From SXOA01 sp051004015 (lineage in GTDB: Bacteria; Planctomycetota; Planctomycetia; Pirellulales; Pirellulaceae), in contig JBPCKT010000055.1 of assembly GCA_051004015.1 (NCBI GenBank), positions 57,026 through 121,025 of the forward strand: a stretch of DNA of 64,000 nt, given 5' to 3'. This document shows, piece by piece, positions 9,894 to 20,014 of the stretch (the stretch's first letter is position 1; each line of letters begins with the position of its first letter). The translations under genes and the position numbers were made by a program. Below the pieces are notes generated by a model, which worked only from the letters and a program-made list of their open reading frames with translations, did no database searches and was not told where the DNA came from.

Positions 9894-11099
9894 CTAGTAG
9901 TCCCGCACCGCCCCGTCCGGCAGCGTGGGGTTGGGCCATTTGTAGACCCGGTTGGGATCGGCGTTGACTTTGGCGAAGGCGGACTCGTCCACTTCCACGC
10001 CCAGGCCGGGGCCTTGCGGCAAGCTGGCGTAGCCCTTGTCGTCCACGGTGAAGGTCTTTTTGGCGACGCCGGGGGGCATGATGTGGCCGTCGAGGTACAT
10101 TTCATGGATGAGGATGAACGGGACGGCGAAGGAGGCGTGGAGGCTGGCGGAGACGCCCAACTCGCTGCAGGTGCAGTGGGGGGCGAGGGGGACGAAGTAG
10201 GCTTCGGCCAGGGTGGCGATTTTCTTCATCTGCGTGATGCCGCCGGTGTGGCCACAGTCCGGCTGCAGGATGTCGATGCACCGCTCTTGCAGGTACGGCA
10301 GCATCCCCCAGATCGTCCGGTCTCGCTCGCCGGTGGCCAGGGGGATTTTGATGTGCTGCTTGAGCCGCTTGAAGACCTCGATGTTGCCGGGGACGGCCGG
10401 CTCTTCGAGGAACAGGATGTTGTAAGGCTCGATGGCGGCGGCGAGTTGGATGAGCATGGCGGGGGGGACGGCACAGTGGGCGTCGAACATGACAGTGCCG
10501 TCCTTGCCGACCCGCTCGCGAGTGTCCTTGACTGCTTTCACGAGGTTCTCGATGTCGGGCGGGTCGCCGGAATAGGGATGCGGGCCGCCGGTGCCGGTCT
10601 TCTGGGCCTTGGGCGTGGAATAGACGCGGATTTTGTCCCGCGTCGGTCCACCGAGCAGCCGATAGACCGGCACGCCCCAAGCTTTGCCGGTGATGTCCCA
10701 GAGGGCCATGTCGATGGCGGAGATGACGTGCGTCATGAACGGCCCGCCCCGCATGTCGCGATGCGAGCGGTAGAGCTTCTGCCACAGATGTTCAATCCGC
10801 GTCGGGTTCTCGCCGTCGAGCAGTTGAAACAGCGACTGCGCGAGCTGCACCGCAATGTTAGGGTCGAGCCCCGTCACTTCCCCCCAGCCGAAGATGCCCT
10901 TGTTTGTCTCGATCTTGATGAAGGCCTTCGTCCCCACGCGAAAGCCGCGAAGGGCGCTGATTTTGATATCCGCCCCCTTATCGGCGACATTGGCGGCTGG
11001 GTTGTCCTGGCCGGAGACGGCCTCGGTGAGGAGCGCCGCGCCGGCAGCGATGGCGGCGGAGGAGGTGAGGAGATGGCGGCGGGAGAGGGAGGCGGGCAT
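9894..11099 (-). CDS. Tat-exported enolase-superfamily protein (mandelate racemase/galactonate dehydratase-like)
   Basis: The 401-residue protein starts with a twin-arginine signal (SRRHLLTSSAAIAAGAALL), so it is probably exported folded. The rest is a complete enolase-superfamily barrel. Metal ligands are D206 (with H208 in FDAHCAV), E232 in LFLEEP and E258 in TGER. A D281/H308 dyad is seen in QPDCGHTGG and LAPHCTC. The Asp-x-His at the first ligand is like galactonate/mannonate dehydratases. The likely reaction is dehydration of a sugar acid; the substrate is unknown. Export of such an enzyme is unusual for most bacteria but common in planctomycetes. A remnant of the same C-terminus is found at 8538-8640. 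Confidence 0.85.
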   Translation of the reverse strand: MPASLSRRHLLTSSAAIAAGAALLTEAVSGQDNPAANVADKGADIKISALRGFRVGTKAFIKIETNKGIFGWGEVTGLDPNIAVQLAQSLFQLLDGENPTRIEHLWQKLYRSHRDMRGGPFMTHVISAIDMALWDITGKAWGVPVYRLLGGPTRDKIRVYSTPKAQKTGTGGPHPYSGDPPDIENLVKAVKDTRERVGKDGTVMFDAHCAVPPAMLIQLAAAIEPYNILFLEEPAVPGNIEVFKRLKQHIKIPLATGERDRTIWGMLPYLQERCIDILQPDCGHTGGITQMKKIATLAEAYFVPLAPHCTCSELGVSASLHASFAVPFILIHEMYLDGHIMPPGVAKKTFTVDDKGYASLPQGPGLGVEVDESAFAKVNADPNRVYKWPNPTLPDGAVRDY

Positions 11100-11188
11100 G
11101 AGGTGGCTCCGGGTTCAGGAAGCGGCGCGAGAAGTGGCAGCCAGAGTATAAGGGAGCCAGCGACCTCCTTGTTTACGGGGGCGCGCAT

Positions 11189-11218
11189 AAAAAATCCCAG
11201 CGGTTTCACTGCTGGGAT
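11189..11218 (-). terminator. Rho-independent terminator
   Basis: On the minus strand an 8-bp stem (ATCCCAGC/GCTGGGAT, nine-base loop) is followed by six T residues. It lies about 50 bases after the stop codon of the ferritin-like gene and fits termination of that transcript. Confidence 0.8.
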
Positions 11219-11225
11219 GAAGGCT

Positions 11226-11248
11226 GTCCGCTCACGGAGTGAGCGGAC
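11226..11248. repeat. Dispersed palindrome GTCCGCTCAC-GGA-GTGAGCGGAC
   Basis: A perfect 10-bp inverted repeat with a three-base centre. Related copies are found at 57106-57159 (with a longer outer inverted repeat) and a half copy at 20971. All three are intergenic, close to gene ends. Confidence 0.7.
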
Positions 11249-11265
11249 TACTTTGGCGGATTTCG

Positions 11266-11718
11266 TTAGCCGACCTTACTGGCCGCGCTCGACGACGCCA
11301 CGGCTCGCGGGTCGCGGAGGATACGGGTAAGCTTGTCGACGCCGTCCTGCTCCTCTTCGAGGATGTTCTCCAGGAATACTTCCAGGGCCCGGTCGCCGGC
11401 AGCCAGGACCAGGGCTTCGCCGTAGAGCTTGACCGCCTTGGATTCAAATTCCATCGCGTGGTTGAGCAGCTCCAGGAGGTCGTCGGTCTGCTTGACCGGG
11501 TTCCGCTCGACCGAGGGGACACCCCCCAGGGCGACAATCTTCTCGCCGACCTGTTTGGCGTGGCCGAAGGATTCTTTGGCACTATCGAAGAACATGCCTG
11601 CATAGACCTCCCGCCAGAGACCGGCGACCACGAACCCCGCCTGGGCGTATTGGGCCACGCCCGTCCATTCGTGGCGAAGGCAGTCGTTGAGTTTGTCGAT
11701 GATTTTGTTCTTTTCCAT
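11266..11718 (-). CDS. Ferritin-like diiron protein (bacterioferritin/Dps-related)
   Basis: The start at 11718 has a clear AAAGGA ribosome-binding site; the product has 150 residues. It is a four-helix protein with E17 (LRHEWTGVAQY), E49/H53 (KESFGHAKQVGEKI) and a second-half helix pair with E93 and E121-123 (ENILEEEQDGVDKL). This fits the E...ExxH pattern of ferritin-type diiron sites. GGVP after helix 2 is typical of bacterioferritin-like proteins. The probable role is iron storage or peroxide protection in the cytoplasm. A terminator follows it, and it appears to be a single-gene unit. Confidence 0.8.
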   Translation of the reverse strand: MEKNKIIDKLNDCLRHEWTGVAQYAQAGFVVAGLWREVYAGMFFDSAKESFGHAKQVGEKIVALGGVPSVERNPVKQTDDLLELLNHAMEFESKAVKLYGEALVLAAGDRALEVFLENILEEEQDGVDKLTRILRDPRAVASSSAASKVG

Positions 11719-12196
11719 GGGATGTCCTTTGCGATAGATGTTGCCTGTTGCCCGAATCATAGGGAGCCATCGGCGGCTCGTCCAGGGCACGCTAACTCTT
11801 TTTGCAGAAATAGTTTGCGGCGATTCTTAGCGATACGAAGTCTCAGCAAAACGCGTCGCTTTGAGACGATTTGGTTGAGAGCCGGTATCAAGTCGGACGC
11901 GGGCGGTCGAACTTAAACAGCCCCCAAGCCGTGAGTGTTGGGGTACACGTGTCATGCCGCGAAAGGGTGATTTGTTCGTCGGGCGGGCTTAAATTCCCGG
12001 ATTGCCGCTTGATTTGGTTGACAATGCGGTGGTCGTCGTTAAACTTTGGGGGCATGATGTTAAGAAATATGAACGTTCGTGGATGGATCCGCGTTGGCGG
12101 TTAGAAGCCGTCCAACCGGAGTTTCAACCCTTTGAGGGAACGCACTCCTGCATTTGCCAGGTAGAATCCACCCTCGCAGCCACGATGGACTGCTTT
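11719..12196. other. Intergenic region between divergent genes
   Basis: About 480 bases separate the ferritin-like gene and the Rrf2 regulator, which point away from each other. A TTGACA is seen at about 12017 but without a good -10 at the right distance. Open frames crossing the region have unlikely composition and no ribosome-binding site. It probably holds the promoters of both genes, but I cannot define them. Confidence 0.4.
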
Positions 12197-12616
12197 ATGA
12201 AACTCTCCCGTACTGTCGCCTACGCCGTTCGGGCTACGTTGCAACTGGCTCAATTGGAAGCTGAGGGGCCGGTGCCGTGCAGCAAACTCGCCAACGAAGG
12301 GAAGATGCCCGAGCGTTTCCTGCTGCAGATTCTGCGGAACCTGGTGACGCACGGCATTTTGCGGTCCACCCGCGGTGTCGATGGCGGCTATGCCCTCACC
12401 AAGCCGGCGGACCAGATTTCCCTCCTGGAAGTGATCGAGGCGATTGAAGGTCCGCACGACAGCAGCCTGGAAATGGGGGAAGGTCTGGGCCTGGACGTGC
12501 AAACTCGCCTGCAACAAGAGTTGGAAGATGTCGCCAGCTCCAGTCGCCGCAGGTTGGAGGCAATCAAGCTCTCGCAATTACTCAAGCCGCCGCCAGAACA
12601 CGTCCTGAAAGGTTAG
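12197..12616 (+). CDS. Rrf2-family transcriptional regulator
   Basis: The family start KLSRTVAYAVRATLQLA is found at ATG 12197 (139 residues); an ATG four codons upstream is possible. The winged helix-turn-helix follows in SKLANEGKMPERFLLQILRNL and GILRSTRGVDGGYALTK, and then the dimer helix. Iron-sulfur members such as IscR carry three cysteines after this point. None is present here (GPHDSSLEMGEGLGLDV), so it probably does not bind a cluster the usual way. The gene ends 35 bases before the HisN-like phosphatase and may be co-transcribed with it. Targets are unknown. Confidence 0.85.
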   Translation: MKLSRTVAYAVRATLQLAQLEAEGPVPCSKLANEGKMPERFLLQILRNLVTHGILRSTRGVDGGYALTKPADQISLLEVIEAIEGPHDSSLEMGEGLGLDVQTRLQQELEDVASSSRRRLEAIKLSQLLKPPPEHVLKG

Positions 12617-12651
12617 GAAAGCGGAAGGCACGCCGCAGTGCCTGCGACCCT

Positions 12652-13479
12652 ATGGCTGCCGCACTCCCCGTCGGCGTCCTGCCGAGCGACCTCATTTCAC
12701 GTCTAGAATTGGCTCTTTCCGCCGGCAAGGAGGCAGGGCGTCTGACGCTGCGATATTTCCAGCAAGACAATTACGCCGTCGAAAGAAAGGCCGACGAATC
12801 CCCCGTCACCATCGCGGACCATTCCGCGGAAGAATTGCTTCGCAACCGCATCGCCCTGGCGTTTCCCGCGGACGGCATCATTGGAGAGGAATTCGGCCGC
12901 GCGGATGGCACCTCCGGCTTCACGTGGATTCTCGACCCGATTGACGGCACGAAGAGCTTCATCAGCGGCGTACCGCTTTACGGGACGATGGTGGGAATCG
13001 AGCACTCTGGACGGAGCCTGGTCGGATTTGTGTATATGCCGGGGCTGGATGAAGGGGTCTATGCATCGGTCGGCGGAGGCTGCTGGCACTTTCGCGGCGA
13101 GCATCCGCCACAGCCGGCGCGGGTCTCTCAGCGGCCGCTCAGCCGGGGGTTGTTTGTCACTTCGCAGATCGACTCCTACGCCAAACGGAGCGCACTCGAT
13201 GTGTTCCATCGCCTGGAAAAGTCCGCCTACGTCACGCGGACCTGGGGAGACTGCTACGGCTATCTGCTCGTTGCCACCGGCCGGGCGGAATTGATGGTTG
13301 ACCCCATTCTGAACGTCTGGGACGCCGCCGCCGTGCAGCCGATCATCGAAGAAGCCGGCGGGACGTTCACCGATTGGCAAGGAACCCCCACCATTCACGC
13401 CGGGGAAGCGATGGCGACGAACGGACTGGTCTTGGCGGAAGTGCTGAGGATTACACAGCGGCAATTGGATCGGACTTGA
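12652..13479 (+). CDS. hisN: Inositol-monophosphatase-family enzyme, histidinol-phosphatase-like
   Basis: This 275-residue protein has all motifs of the Mg2+/Li+-dependent phosphatase family: ADESPVTIADHSAE, IIGEEFG (E79, E80), ILDPIDGTKSF (D95, D98) and, near the C-terminus, WDAAAVQPIIEEAGG. The segment WGDCYGYLLVATGRAELMVD is like the HisN subgroup, which removes phosphate from L-histidinol phosphate. That choice over inositol or fructose-1,6-bisphosphate is inference. No other his gene is adjacent. It follows the Rrf2 gene closely. Confidence 0.8.
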   Translation: MAAALPVGVLPSDLISRLELALSAGKEAGRLTLRYFQQDNYAVERKADESPVTIADHSAEELLRNRIALAFPADGIIGEEFGRADGTSGFTWILDPIDGTKSFISGVPLYGTMVGIEHSGRSLVGFVYMPGLDEGVYASVGGGCWHFRGEHPPQPARVSQRPLSRGLFVTSQIDSYAKRSALDVFHRLEKSAYVTRTWGDCYGYLLVATGRAELMVDPILNVWDAAAVQPIIEEAGGTFTDWQGTPTIHAGEAMATNGLVLAEVLRITQRQLDRT

Positions 13480-13514
13480 CTTCCCGTGGCATTCCTCACA
13501 ATATGTGAAGTGCC

Positions 13515-13823
13515 ATGAATGTTGTTGGCACGGAACTGATCGAAGAGTTTTGCAAACGCAAAGAGCGCGCCAGGAAGGCGTTCGATAAGTGGCTACCGAA
13601 GGTCGAGAATGCCCGGTGGATGAAGAGGCTTGACGCGAAAGCCACGTTTCCGGCTGCCGACCCTTGGACTGGCAACAGCGGGACGGAGTATCTGATCCTC
13701 GACGTGGGTGGCAACAAGTACCGGGTCGTCGCCCGCCCATTCTTCAAAGCGCAAACGCTCATCATTATGGCCGTGATGACCCACGACGAGTACAAGGCCG
13801 GTAGATGGAAAACGGGACTATGA
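13515..13823 (+). CDS. higB: HigB-like toxin (type II toxin-antitoxin)
   Basis: This 102-residue protein has the RelE/HigB-type layout: an N-terminal helix rich in Lys/Arg (FCKRKERARKAFDKWL), then strands YLILDVGGNKYRVVARPFF and TLIIMAVMTHDEY. The YRVV...F...THDEY pattern is that of HigB toxins that cut mRNA on the ribosome. Its stop overlaps the antitoxin start (ATGA), and toxin-first order is usual for HigBA. The length is normal, so it is probably intact. Confidence 0.85.
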   Translation: MNVVGTELIEEFCKRKERARKAFDKWLPKVENARWMKRLDAKATFPAADPWTGNSGTEYLILDVGGNKYRVVARPFFKAQTLIIMAVMTHDEYKAGRWKTGL

Positions 13824-14248
13824 GCACCACCACCAAGCAAAAGCCTAAAGCCGCGCCGACCACGTTCGGAGCCTTGATCGAAGAATTGATGCCTACCGCG
13901 ATTCACGACAAGGCTGGCTACGGGAACGCAATGGAAATGGTCCGGCGGCTCGCCATCGTCCCCGCGCTCAACGAGGACCAGTCCCGCTATCTCGACACGC
14001 TCTGCGTGCTGGTTGCCGCTTACGAGAAAGATCACCGCACCGTCGGCAAAGCGAAGCTCAAGCCGCTCGAGATCTTGCGCGAGTTCGTCGCGGAACACGG
14101 GATGAAGGTTCGGGAACTAGGCGCGCTCTTGGAAGTGTCCGAATCGGCGGCGTCGATGATCCTCAAGGGCGACCGCTCCCTGACGCTGGACCATGTGCGA
14201 AAACTCGCCGAGCGGTTCCAGGTCAGCACGGCGCTGTTCGTCGGATAA
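13820..14248 (+). CDS. higA: HigA-like antitoxin, XRE-type helix-turn-helix
   Basis: The ATG at 13820 overlaps the toxin stop by four bases; an ATG five codons upstream is an alternative. The product has 142 residues. The N-terminal half (AYEKDHRTVGKAKLKPLEILREFV and before) is helical and should bind the toxin. The C-terminal half has a helix-turn-helix of the Cro/XRE type (MKVRELGALLEVSESAASMI, then LTLDHVRKLAERF). It probably neutralises HigB and represses the shared promoter upstream of 13515. Confidence 0.85.
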   Translation: MSTTTKQKPKAAPTTFGALIEELMPTAIHDKAGYGNAMEMVRRLAIVPALNEDQSRYLDTLCVLVAAYEKDHRTVGKAKLKPLEILREFVAEHGMKVRELGALLEVSESAASMILKGDRSLTLDHVRKLAERFQVSTALFVG

Positions 14249-14362
14249 ATTGCAAAAGTGAAGCAAAGAGTGGGCGAGGCGCAACTTGGTAAGTCCGACG
14301 ACAACGAGTAAAGCCGAGAAAGGAACGCTTGAGTAACTCTCGTCGTACAGCCATGCAGTCGT

Positions 14363-15295
<933 letters not shown>

Positions 15296-15429
15296 TGTTG
15301 AGGCGAGAAGGAAGGACGCGGGCAACATCCATGCTAGCAAGAAAGCCTGCCTCCCGCGAATGTCTTGACCATGAGCGACGCGCCGGCGTACCATCCCGCG
15401 CCGATTCTGCGCGCTAGTATGGAAAGCCA

Positions 15430-16731
15430 ATGACAACCACACGCACAACCTGGTGGATCTGGGCGGGGATTCTCGCCCTGGCGCTGGGAGTGCGCATCGG
15501 CTCGGGAATTTGGTGGCAAAGCCGGCTGCCGGCGGAAACGCGGTTTCGTTTTGGCGACAGTGACTCGTATTGGGAGATGGGAAAAGGACTGGCGCAGGGC
15601 CAACCGCTTCATTACGGCAAGGCCCGCATCTTCCGGACTCCCGGCTATCCGCTGCTGCTCGCCGGACTGTTCAAAGTCTGCGGCGACGGCCGCGATGCGG
15701 CCCACGAGCCGCATGTGCTGTGTGGTCGGGTGCTCAGCGCCCTTTTGGGGACCATCGCGGTCGGCGGCGTGGGAATTCTTGGCCATTTGCTATTCGGTCC
15801 GAAGACGGCAGTCGTCGCTGGAGTCGTCGCCGCACTGTATCCAGAAGCCATCGCGCTTTCGACCTTTGTCTTAAGCGAAGCACCTTTCTGCCCGCTGATG
15901 GTCCTGCACCTCGTTGCCTGGACGCTCGCCTGGCAAGCGCCGGATATGAAGCAGCGCTTCAACTGGAGCCTCGCGGGAGGAATCGCCGCCGGTCTGGCAA
16001 CGCTCATGCGGCCGAGCTGGCTGTTGTTCCTGCCGTTCGCGGTGCCGATTGGCCTGATGCTCTATCGCGAGCGGCCGAAGCAGCTCGTCATTGCCGGAGT
16101 CATGCTGGCCGGGCTTTGCGTCACAATGCTCCCCTGGTGGATTCGCAACTATCAAATCGCTGGCCGCTTTGTGCCAACGACATTGCAAGTCGGCGCAAGC
16201 CTCTACGACGGTGTTAGTCCCCAGGCTACGGGTCGCAGCGAAATGAGCTTTGTTCCCCGCTTCGTCCGCGAGCAACAGGCGGCGGATGAAGCAGCGGTTA
16301 ATGCCGGTGAGCCGCTGGTCGGTATTTTTGAAGACCGACTGGACCGTCGGATGCAAGCGACCGCGGTGGAGTGGGCCCGGCAGAATCCCGGCCGCGTGCT
16401 GGAACTGGCGGGGATCAAATTTCTGCGGATGTGGAGCCCGCTCCCTAATGCCGCGGAATTTCAAAGCACGTCGCTGCGGCTGGTGCTGGCGATTACCTAC
16501 ACCCCTGTCATTCTGCTGGCACTCGTCGGTGTGTGGAGATTCGCTCCCCGCGGCTGGCCGTACTTGCTCTGCTTTCTCCCCGCCGTGTACTTCACGCTGT
16601 TGCACTGCGTGTTCGTCAGCTCGCTGCGCTATCGCCAGCCGGCCATGTTGGTACTGATTGTTCTGGCCACGGGCGTTGTAACAAGCTTCATTCCTGCGCT
16701 TGGCGAGAAACCCCAAAGCAAATCGTCATGA
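15430..16731 (+). CDS. Membrane glycosyltransferase of the GT39/ArnT-like type
   Basis: A 433-residue protein with about ten hydrophobic segments. The first (TTWWIWAGILALALGVRIG) leads into an outside loop with the acidic pair FGDSDSYWEMGKGL, as in lipid-phosphosugar-dependent GT-C enzymes. A second typical motif is ALYPEAIALSTFVLSE. The N-terminal two thirds match the PMT_2-type fold. The donor is probably a polyprenyl-phosphate sugar and the acceptor an outer-layer glycan or protein. The stop overlaps the next gene's ATG (ATGA), linking it to the AsmA-like protein. Confidence 0.75.
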   Translation: MTTTRTTWWIWAGILALALGVRIGSGIWWQSRLPAETRFRFGDSDSYWEMGKGLAQGQPLHYGKARIFRTPGYPLLLAGLFKVCGDGRDAAHEPHVLCGRVLSALLGTIAVGGVGILGHLLFGPKTAVVAGVVAALYPEAIALSTFVLSEAPFCPLMVLHLVAWTLAWQAPDMKQRFNWSLAGGIAAGLATLMRPSWLLFLPFAVPIGLMLYRERPKQLVIAGVMLAGLCVTMLPWWIRNYQIAGRFVPTTLQVGASLYDGVSPQATGRSEMSFVPRFVREQQAADEAAVNAGEPLVGIFEDRLDRRMQATAVEWARQNPGRVLELAGIKFLRMWSPLPNAAEFQSTSLRLVLAITYTPVILLALVGVWRFAPRGWPYLLCFLPAVYFTLLHCVFVSSLRYRQPAMLVLIVLATGVVTSFIPALGEKPQSKSS

Positions 16732-19700
16732 CGTCCATCAAATCCAGCCTTGCCGTTCGCCTGAAGCGGGCCATTATGAGCCTGGCCACGCTTGCGCTCC
16801 TGGTGGCGGCCGGCGTGATTGCGGCCAAGTACGTCCTTAGCGAGCGGCTGGATGAAGGAATTCGGGCCCGCGTCGAGGCGGAGTTGCGGAAGAACTATCC
16901 GGCTCTCGACGTGCAGGTCAAGTCGGCACGCCGCGTGCAAGGCAAGGGCATTGAAATCCGCGGCCTCGTCATCGCCCAGCCGGCGAACCAGGGTGGAAAG
17001 ACCTTGTTGCAGGTCAGCGAAGTGCTGGCGGAGTGTGACACGGGCTTTCCTGACTTCGTGGCCGAGGATCCGCAGTTCCGCCGCTTTCACGTCCGCGGAA
17101 TGAAGGTGCGTGCCGAGCGGACGGCGAGTGGATCCTGGAATCTGGCGGGCCTGCTGCCGCTCCCCAAGCGCGACGGCACTTCGCCTCCTGCGGAAATCAA
17201 GGAGGCCACGCTGGAACTCGTCGATGAACATGCCGGCGGCAGCGGCAACTATGTGCTGCGCGATATCGAGTTGTCGGTCCATCCACAGCCTCGCACCAAG
17301 CAGGAAGGAAATCCGCTGCTCCGCATCAAGGGCTCGCTCGGCGGCGACCATCTGGAACGGATCGAGATTGACGCCCTGCTCGACCCCGTGTCGGGAAGTT
17401 GGGATTTGCGAGGGCGGGTGGAGGGACTCGAATTCAATCCCCGAATGAGGTCCGCCCTTCCCCGCGAGCTGAGCGCCCTGCTTCAACCGTTGGCCTCGGT
17501 CCGAGGACGAACTCAGTTCGGGTTCCATGTGACCCGGGGAGCAAGCGGAAAGAATGCCAAGGCTCCGCCCTCGGTGCAGTTCTCGATTGACGGCCAAATC
17601 GCCGAAGGCCGCATCGACGATGCCCGCCTGCCAGACCCGCTGACCGATGTCACAGCCTCCATCCACTGCGACAACAGGGTGATCCGGATTGACGACCTCT
17701 CTGCTCGCTGCGGACAGACCATCGTCCAAAATCTCAGCGCCGAGCTGCGCGGCTACGCCCCCAATAGTCCCGTCAATATCCGCCTGAATGCCAAAAACAT
17801 TGACCTCAGCCGTGTTCCGGTGGCCTCTTTGCCGGCCGCCGCGCGAGAAGCCTGGGGGAAGTTTTCGCCGCGGGGAAGGATCGACCTGACCGGGACGATC
17901 GCGTTCGACGGTCAAAAGTGGCATCCCGCGCTGACGGCGGAATGTCGGGACCTGTCGCTCCTCTACAAGCACTTTCCCTACCGCGTCGTCGACGGAAAGG
18001 GGACCATCAGCCTGGCTAAAAATCGCCTCACCGCCAACCTGCACTTGGTGGGGGGAGGGCAGAAGTTGCTTTGCACCGCTGACATCTTCAACCCCGGGGA
18101 TGACTACCTGGGATGGCTGGAGCTCAAGTCCGCCGGCCCACTCGTGCTGGAGGAAGGAATCATTGCCGCACTCGAGGAGAAGTCGCAGAACGTCGTCCGC
18201 GATTTCAACCCGCGCGGCCACATTTCGTTCGCCGGCCGCGTGGAGCGGCGGCGCGAACAGGGGAGCGTACCGCCTCGCCCCGTGGAACATCGGCAATTGA
18301 CGGTAAACCTCCATGACATGGCGGTCCAGCATGAGAAGTTTAAGTATCCGATTGATAAAGTGACCGGCAAGCTGGAGTACATCGACGGCAACTGGACCTT
18401 CAAGGAGCTCGCCGGCCGCAATGACAGCGCCACCATCACCGGCGGCGGCTACTGGGTCACGAAAGCACGGGATGGTAATCAACTGTCGCTCGAATTTCGG
18501 GCCAGTGACGTAGCGCTCGAGGAGGAATTGCGGCTGGCGCTATCCACCAGCGTGCAAAACCTTTGGACAAACCTGCGGCCGCGGGGAACGGTGGACCAGC
18601 TCGTCGTGCGGATGAAGTTCAACCCGGCAGCCGCCAAATTCGGTCTGGAGATGGACGCCTATAAGCGGCTTGGCGCTTTAAGCGGTCCTGTCTCCATCGA
18701 GCCCTCCTGGTTCCGCTATCGACTGGACGATGTGAGCGGGGATTTTTACTATCGCGACGGAGTGGTAACGCTGAGGAACGTCGAGGCGCTGCACGGCAAG
18801 ACCAAAGTCACTATCGAAGGGATCTGCCGCATGGCCGGCGGCACCTCCAGCGTCCAGCTCAAGAGACTCACCGCGGACCACATTGAGTTTGACCAGGAGC
18901 TCCTCGCCGCGCTTCCGCGTTCGCTCAGTAGCGCGCTCGCCAGGCTCAGTCCCACCGGTCACATCAATATGGACGGCGACCTGGACTTCGCTCTTCCCAG
19001 CGATGAAGGGGCCGGACCACAACTCCGCTGGGACCTGAGATTTGTGGTTGTGGAAGGAAACTTGCAAGCCGGCCTGAAGGTGGAGCACCTGGATGGCGAG
19101 GTCCGGTTCGTGGGCCACAGCGATGCCCGCAACTTGCTTTGCCGGGGCGAGCTTGACATTGCCGCGGTCATGATCAACGACTTGCAGGTCACCAGTATCA
19201 AGGGCCCGCTGCTGATTGATTCCGAGCAGCTCCTGGCGGGCATGTGGGCGGAGCGAAACATCCCCAATTCCAGAGCGCCTCGGTTCATCACCGCGCGAGT
19301 GTTTGGCGATGGCGAGCTGGCCCTGGACGGACAACTGAAATTCAGCCCGACGGGAGACTTCCTCATTCAGACGAGCGTGGACCATGCCGACCTGGCAACC
19401 ATCGTGACCGATCTGCAGCCCAGCGTACGAGGCGTGACGGGGAAAGTCTCGGGAGCAATCAATCTTGGCGGCACGACGGAGGGTGTGCATACCTGGCGGG
19501 GCGACGGCCAGGTGAAGCTCACGGATGCCTATCTCTATGAGTTGCCGGCCTTGGTTTCCGTGCTGCAGGTGCTGAGCATTCAGCGGCCGGACCGCAACGC
19601 CTTCACCGAAAGCAACATGGAATTCAGGATTGAAGGGGACGACCTGGAATTCACGCACCTGGACCTGAACGGCGATGTCATCAGCCTCAAGGGCAAGGGA

Positions 19701-20000
19701 CGCGTGACCGGCCGCCGCGACCTGGACCTGAAGTTCTACACGCAGATTGGCCAGGGAGAGCTGCAGATTTTTCGGCCGCTGGTGGGGGACATGAACCGGC
19801 AGTTCATGCTCATCGAAGTGACCGGACCGCTGGAGCGCCCGATTTCGCGGAAGACGGCATTCCCCAAGCTCAACGAGAACCTGCGGCAAATTTTCCCTGA
19901 ACTTTCCAGCGACGAACTTCCCCCGATCACGCCCCGCAGCCTGCTGAATGCACCACGCGCGGCGCTCGAGCGGAGCGGGCTGATTCCGAAACGAAAATAG
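16728..20000 (+). CDS. AsmA/TamB-like large envelope protein
   Basis: Begins at ATG 16728, overlapping the previous stop; 1,090 residues. One N-terminal membrane segment (LATLALLVAAGVIAAKYVL) is followed by a very long periplasmic part made of repeated beta strands. Phrases such as IEIRGLVIAQP, SGSWNLAGLLPLP, FRRFHVRGMKV and the end part DLKFYTQIGQGELQI are typical of AsmA/TamB-type proteins. These form hydrophobic grooves thought to move lipids between membranes. The C-terminus (RPLVGDMNRQFMLIEVTGPL) matches the AsmA-like C-terminal region often found in planctomycetes. The link with the overlapping glycosyltransferase suggests a role in outer-membrane construction, which is inference. Confidence 0.75.
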   Translation: MTSIKSSLAVRLKRAIMSLATLALLVAAGVIAAKYVLSERLDEGIRARVEAELRKNYPALDVQVKSARRVQGKGIEIRGLVIAQPANQGGKTLLQVSEVLAECDTGFPDFVAEDPQFRRFHVRGMKVRAERTASGSWNLAGLLPLPKRDGTSPPAEIKEATLELVDEHAGGSGNYVLRDIELSVHPQPRTKQEGNPLLRIKGSLGGDHLERIEIDALLDPVSGSWDLRGRVEGLEFNPRMRSALPRELSALLQPLASVRGRTQFGFHVTRGASGKNAKAPPSVQFSIDGQIAEGRIDDARLPDPLTDVTASIHCDNRVIRIDDLSARCGQTIVQNLSAELRGYAPNSPVNIRLNAKNIDLSRVPVASLPAAAREAWGKFSPRGRIDLTGTIAFDGQKWHPALTAECRDLSLLYKHFPYRVVDGKGTISLAKNRLTANLHLVGGGQKLLCTADIFNPGDDYLGWLELKSAGPLVLEEGIIAALEEKSQNVVRDFNPRGHISFAGRVERRREQGSVPPRPVEHRQLTVNLHDMAVQHEKFKYPIDKVTGKLEYIDGNWTFKELAGRNDSATITGGGYWVTKARDGNQLSLEFRASDVALEEELRLALSTSVQNLWTNLRPRGTVDQLVVRMKFNPAAAKFGLEMDAYKRLGALSGPVSIEPSWFRYRLDDVSGDFYYRDGVVTLRNVEALHGKTKVTIEGICRMAGGTSSVQLKRLTADHIEFDQELLAALPRSLSSALARLSPTGHINMDGDLDFALPSDEGAGPQLRWDLRFVVVEGNLQAGLKVEHLDGEVRFVGHSDARNLLCRGELDIAAVMINDLQVTSIKGPLLIDSEQLLAGMWAERNIPNSRAPRFITARVFGDGELALDGQLKFSPTGDFLIQTSVDHADLATIVTDLQPSVRGVTGKVSGAINLGGTTEGVHTWRGDGQVKLTDAYLYELPALVSVLQVLSIQRPDRNAFTESNMEFRIEGDDLEFTHLDLNGDVISLKGKGRVTGRRDLDLKFYTQIGQGELQIFRPLVGDMNRQFMLIEVTGPLERPISRKTAFPKLNENLRQIFPELSSDELPPITPRSLLNAPRAALERSGLIPKRK

Positions 20001-20014
20001 CCTCGAGGTGTGCG

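Noticed and set aside
9861..11330. Plus-strand open frame of 489 codons
   Set aside because: It is the antisense shadow of the enolase-superfamily gene, which has a Tat signal and complete active-site motifs.
16629..18482. Minus-strand open frame of 617 codons
   Set aside because: It is antisense to the AsmA-like gene; high GC produces long stop-free shadows, and the sequence has no fold-like pattern.
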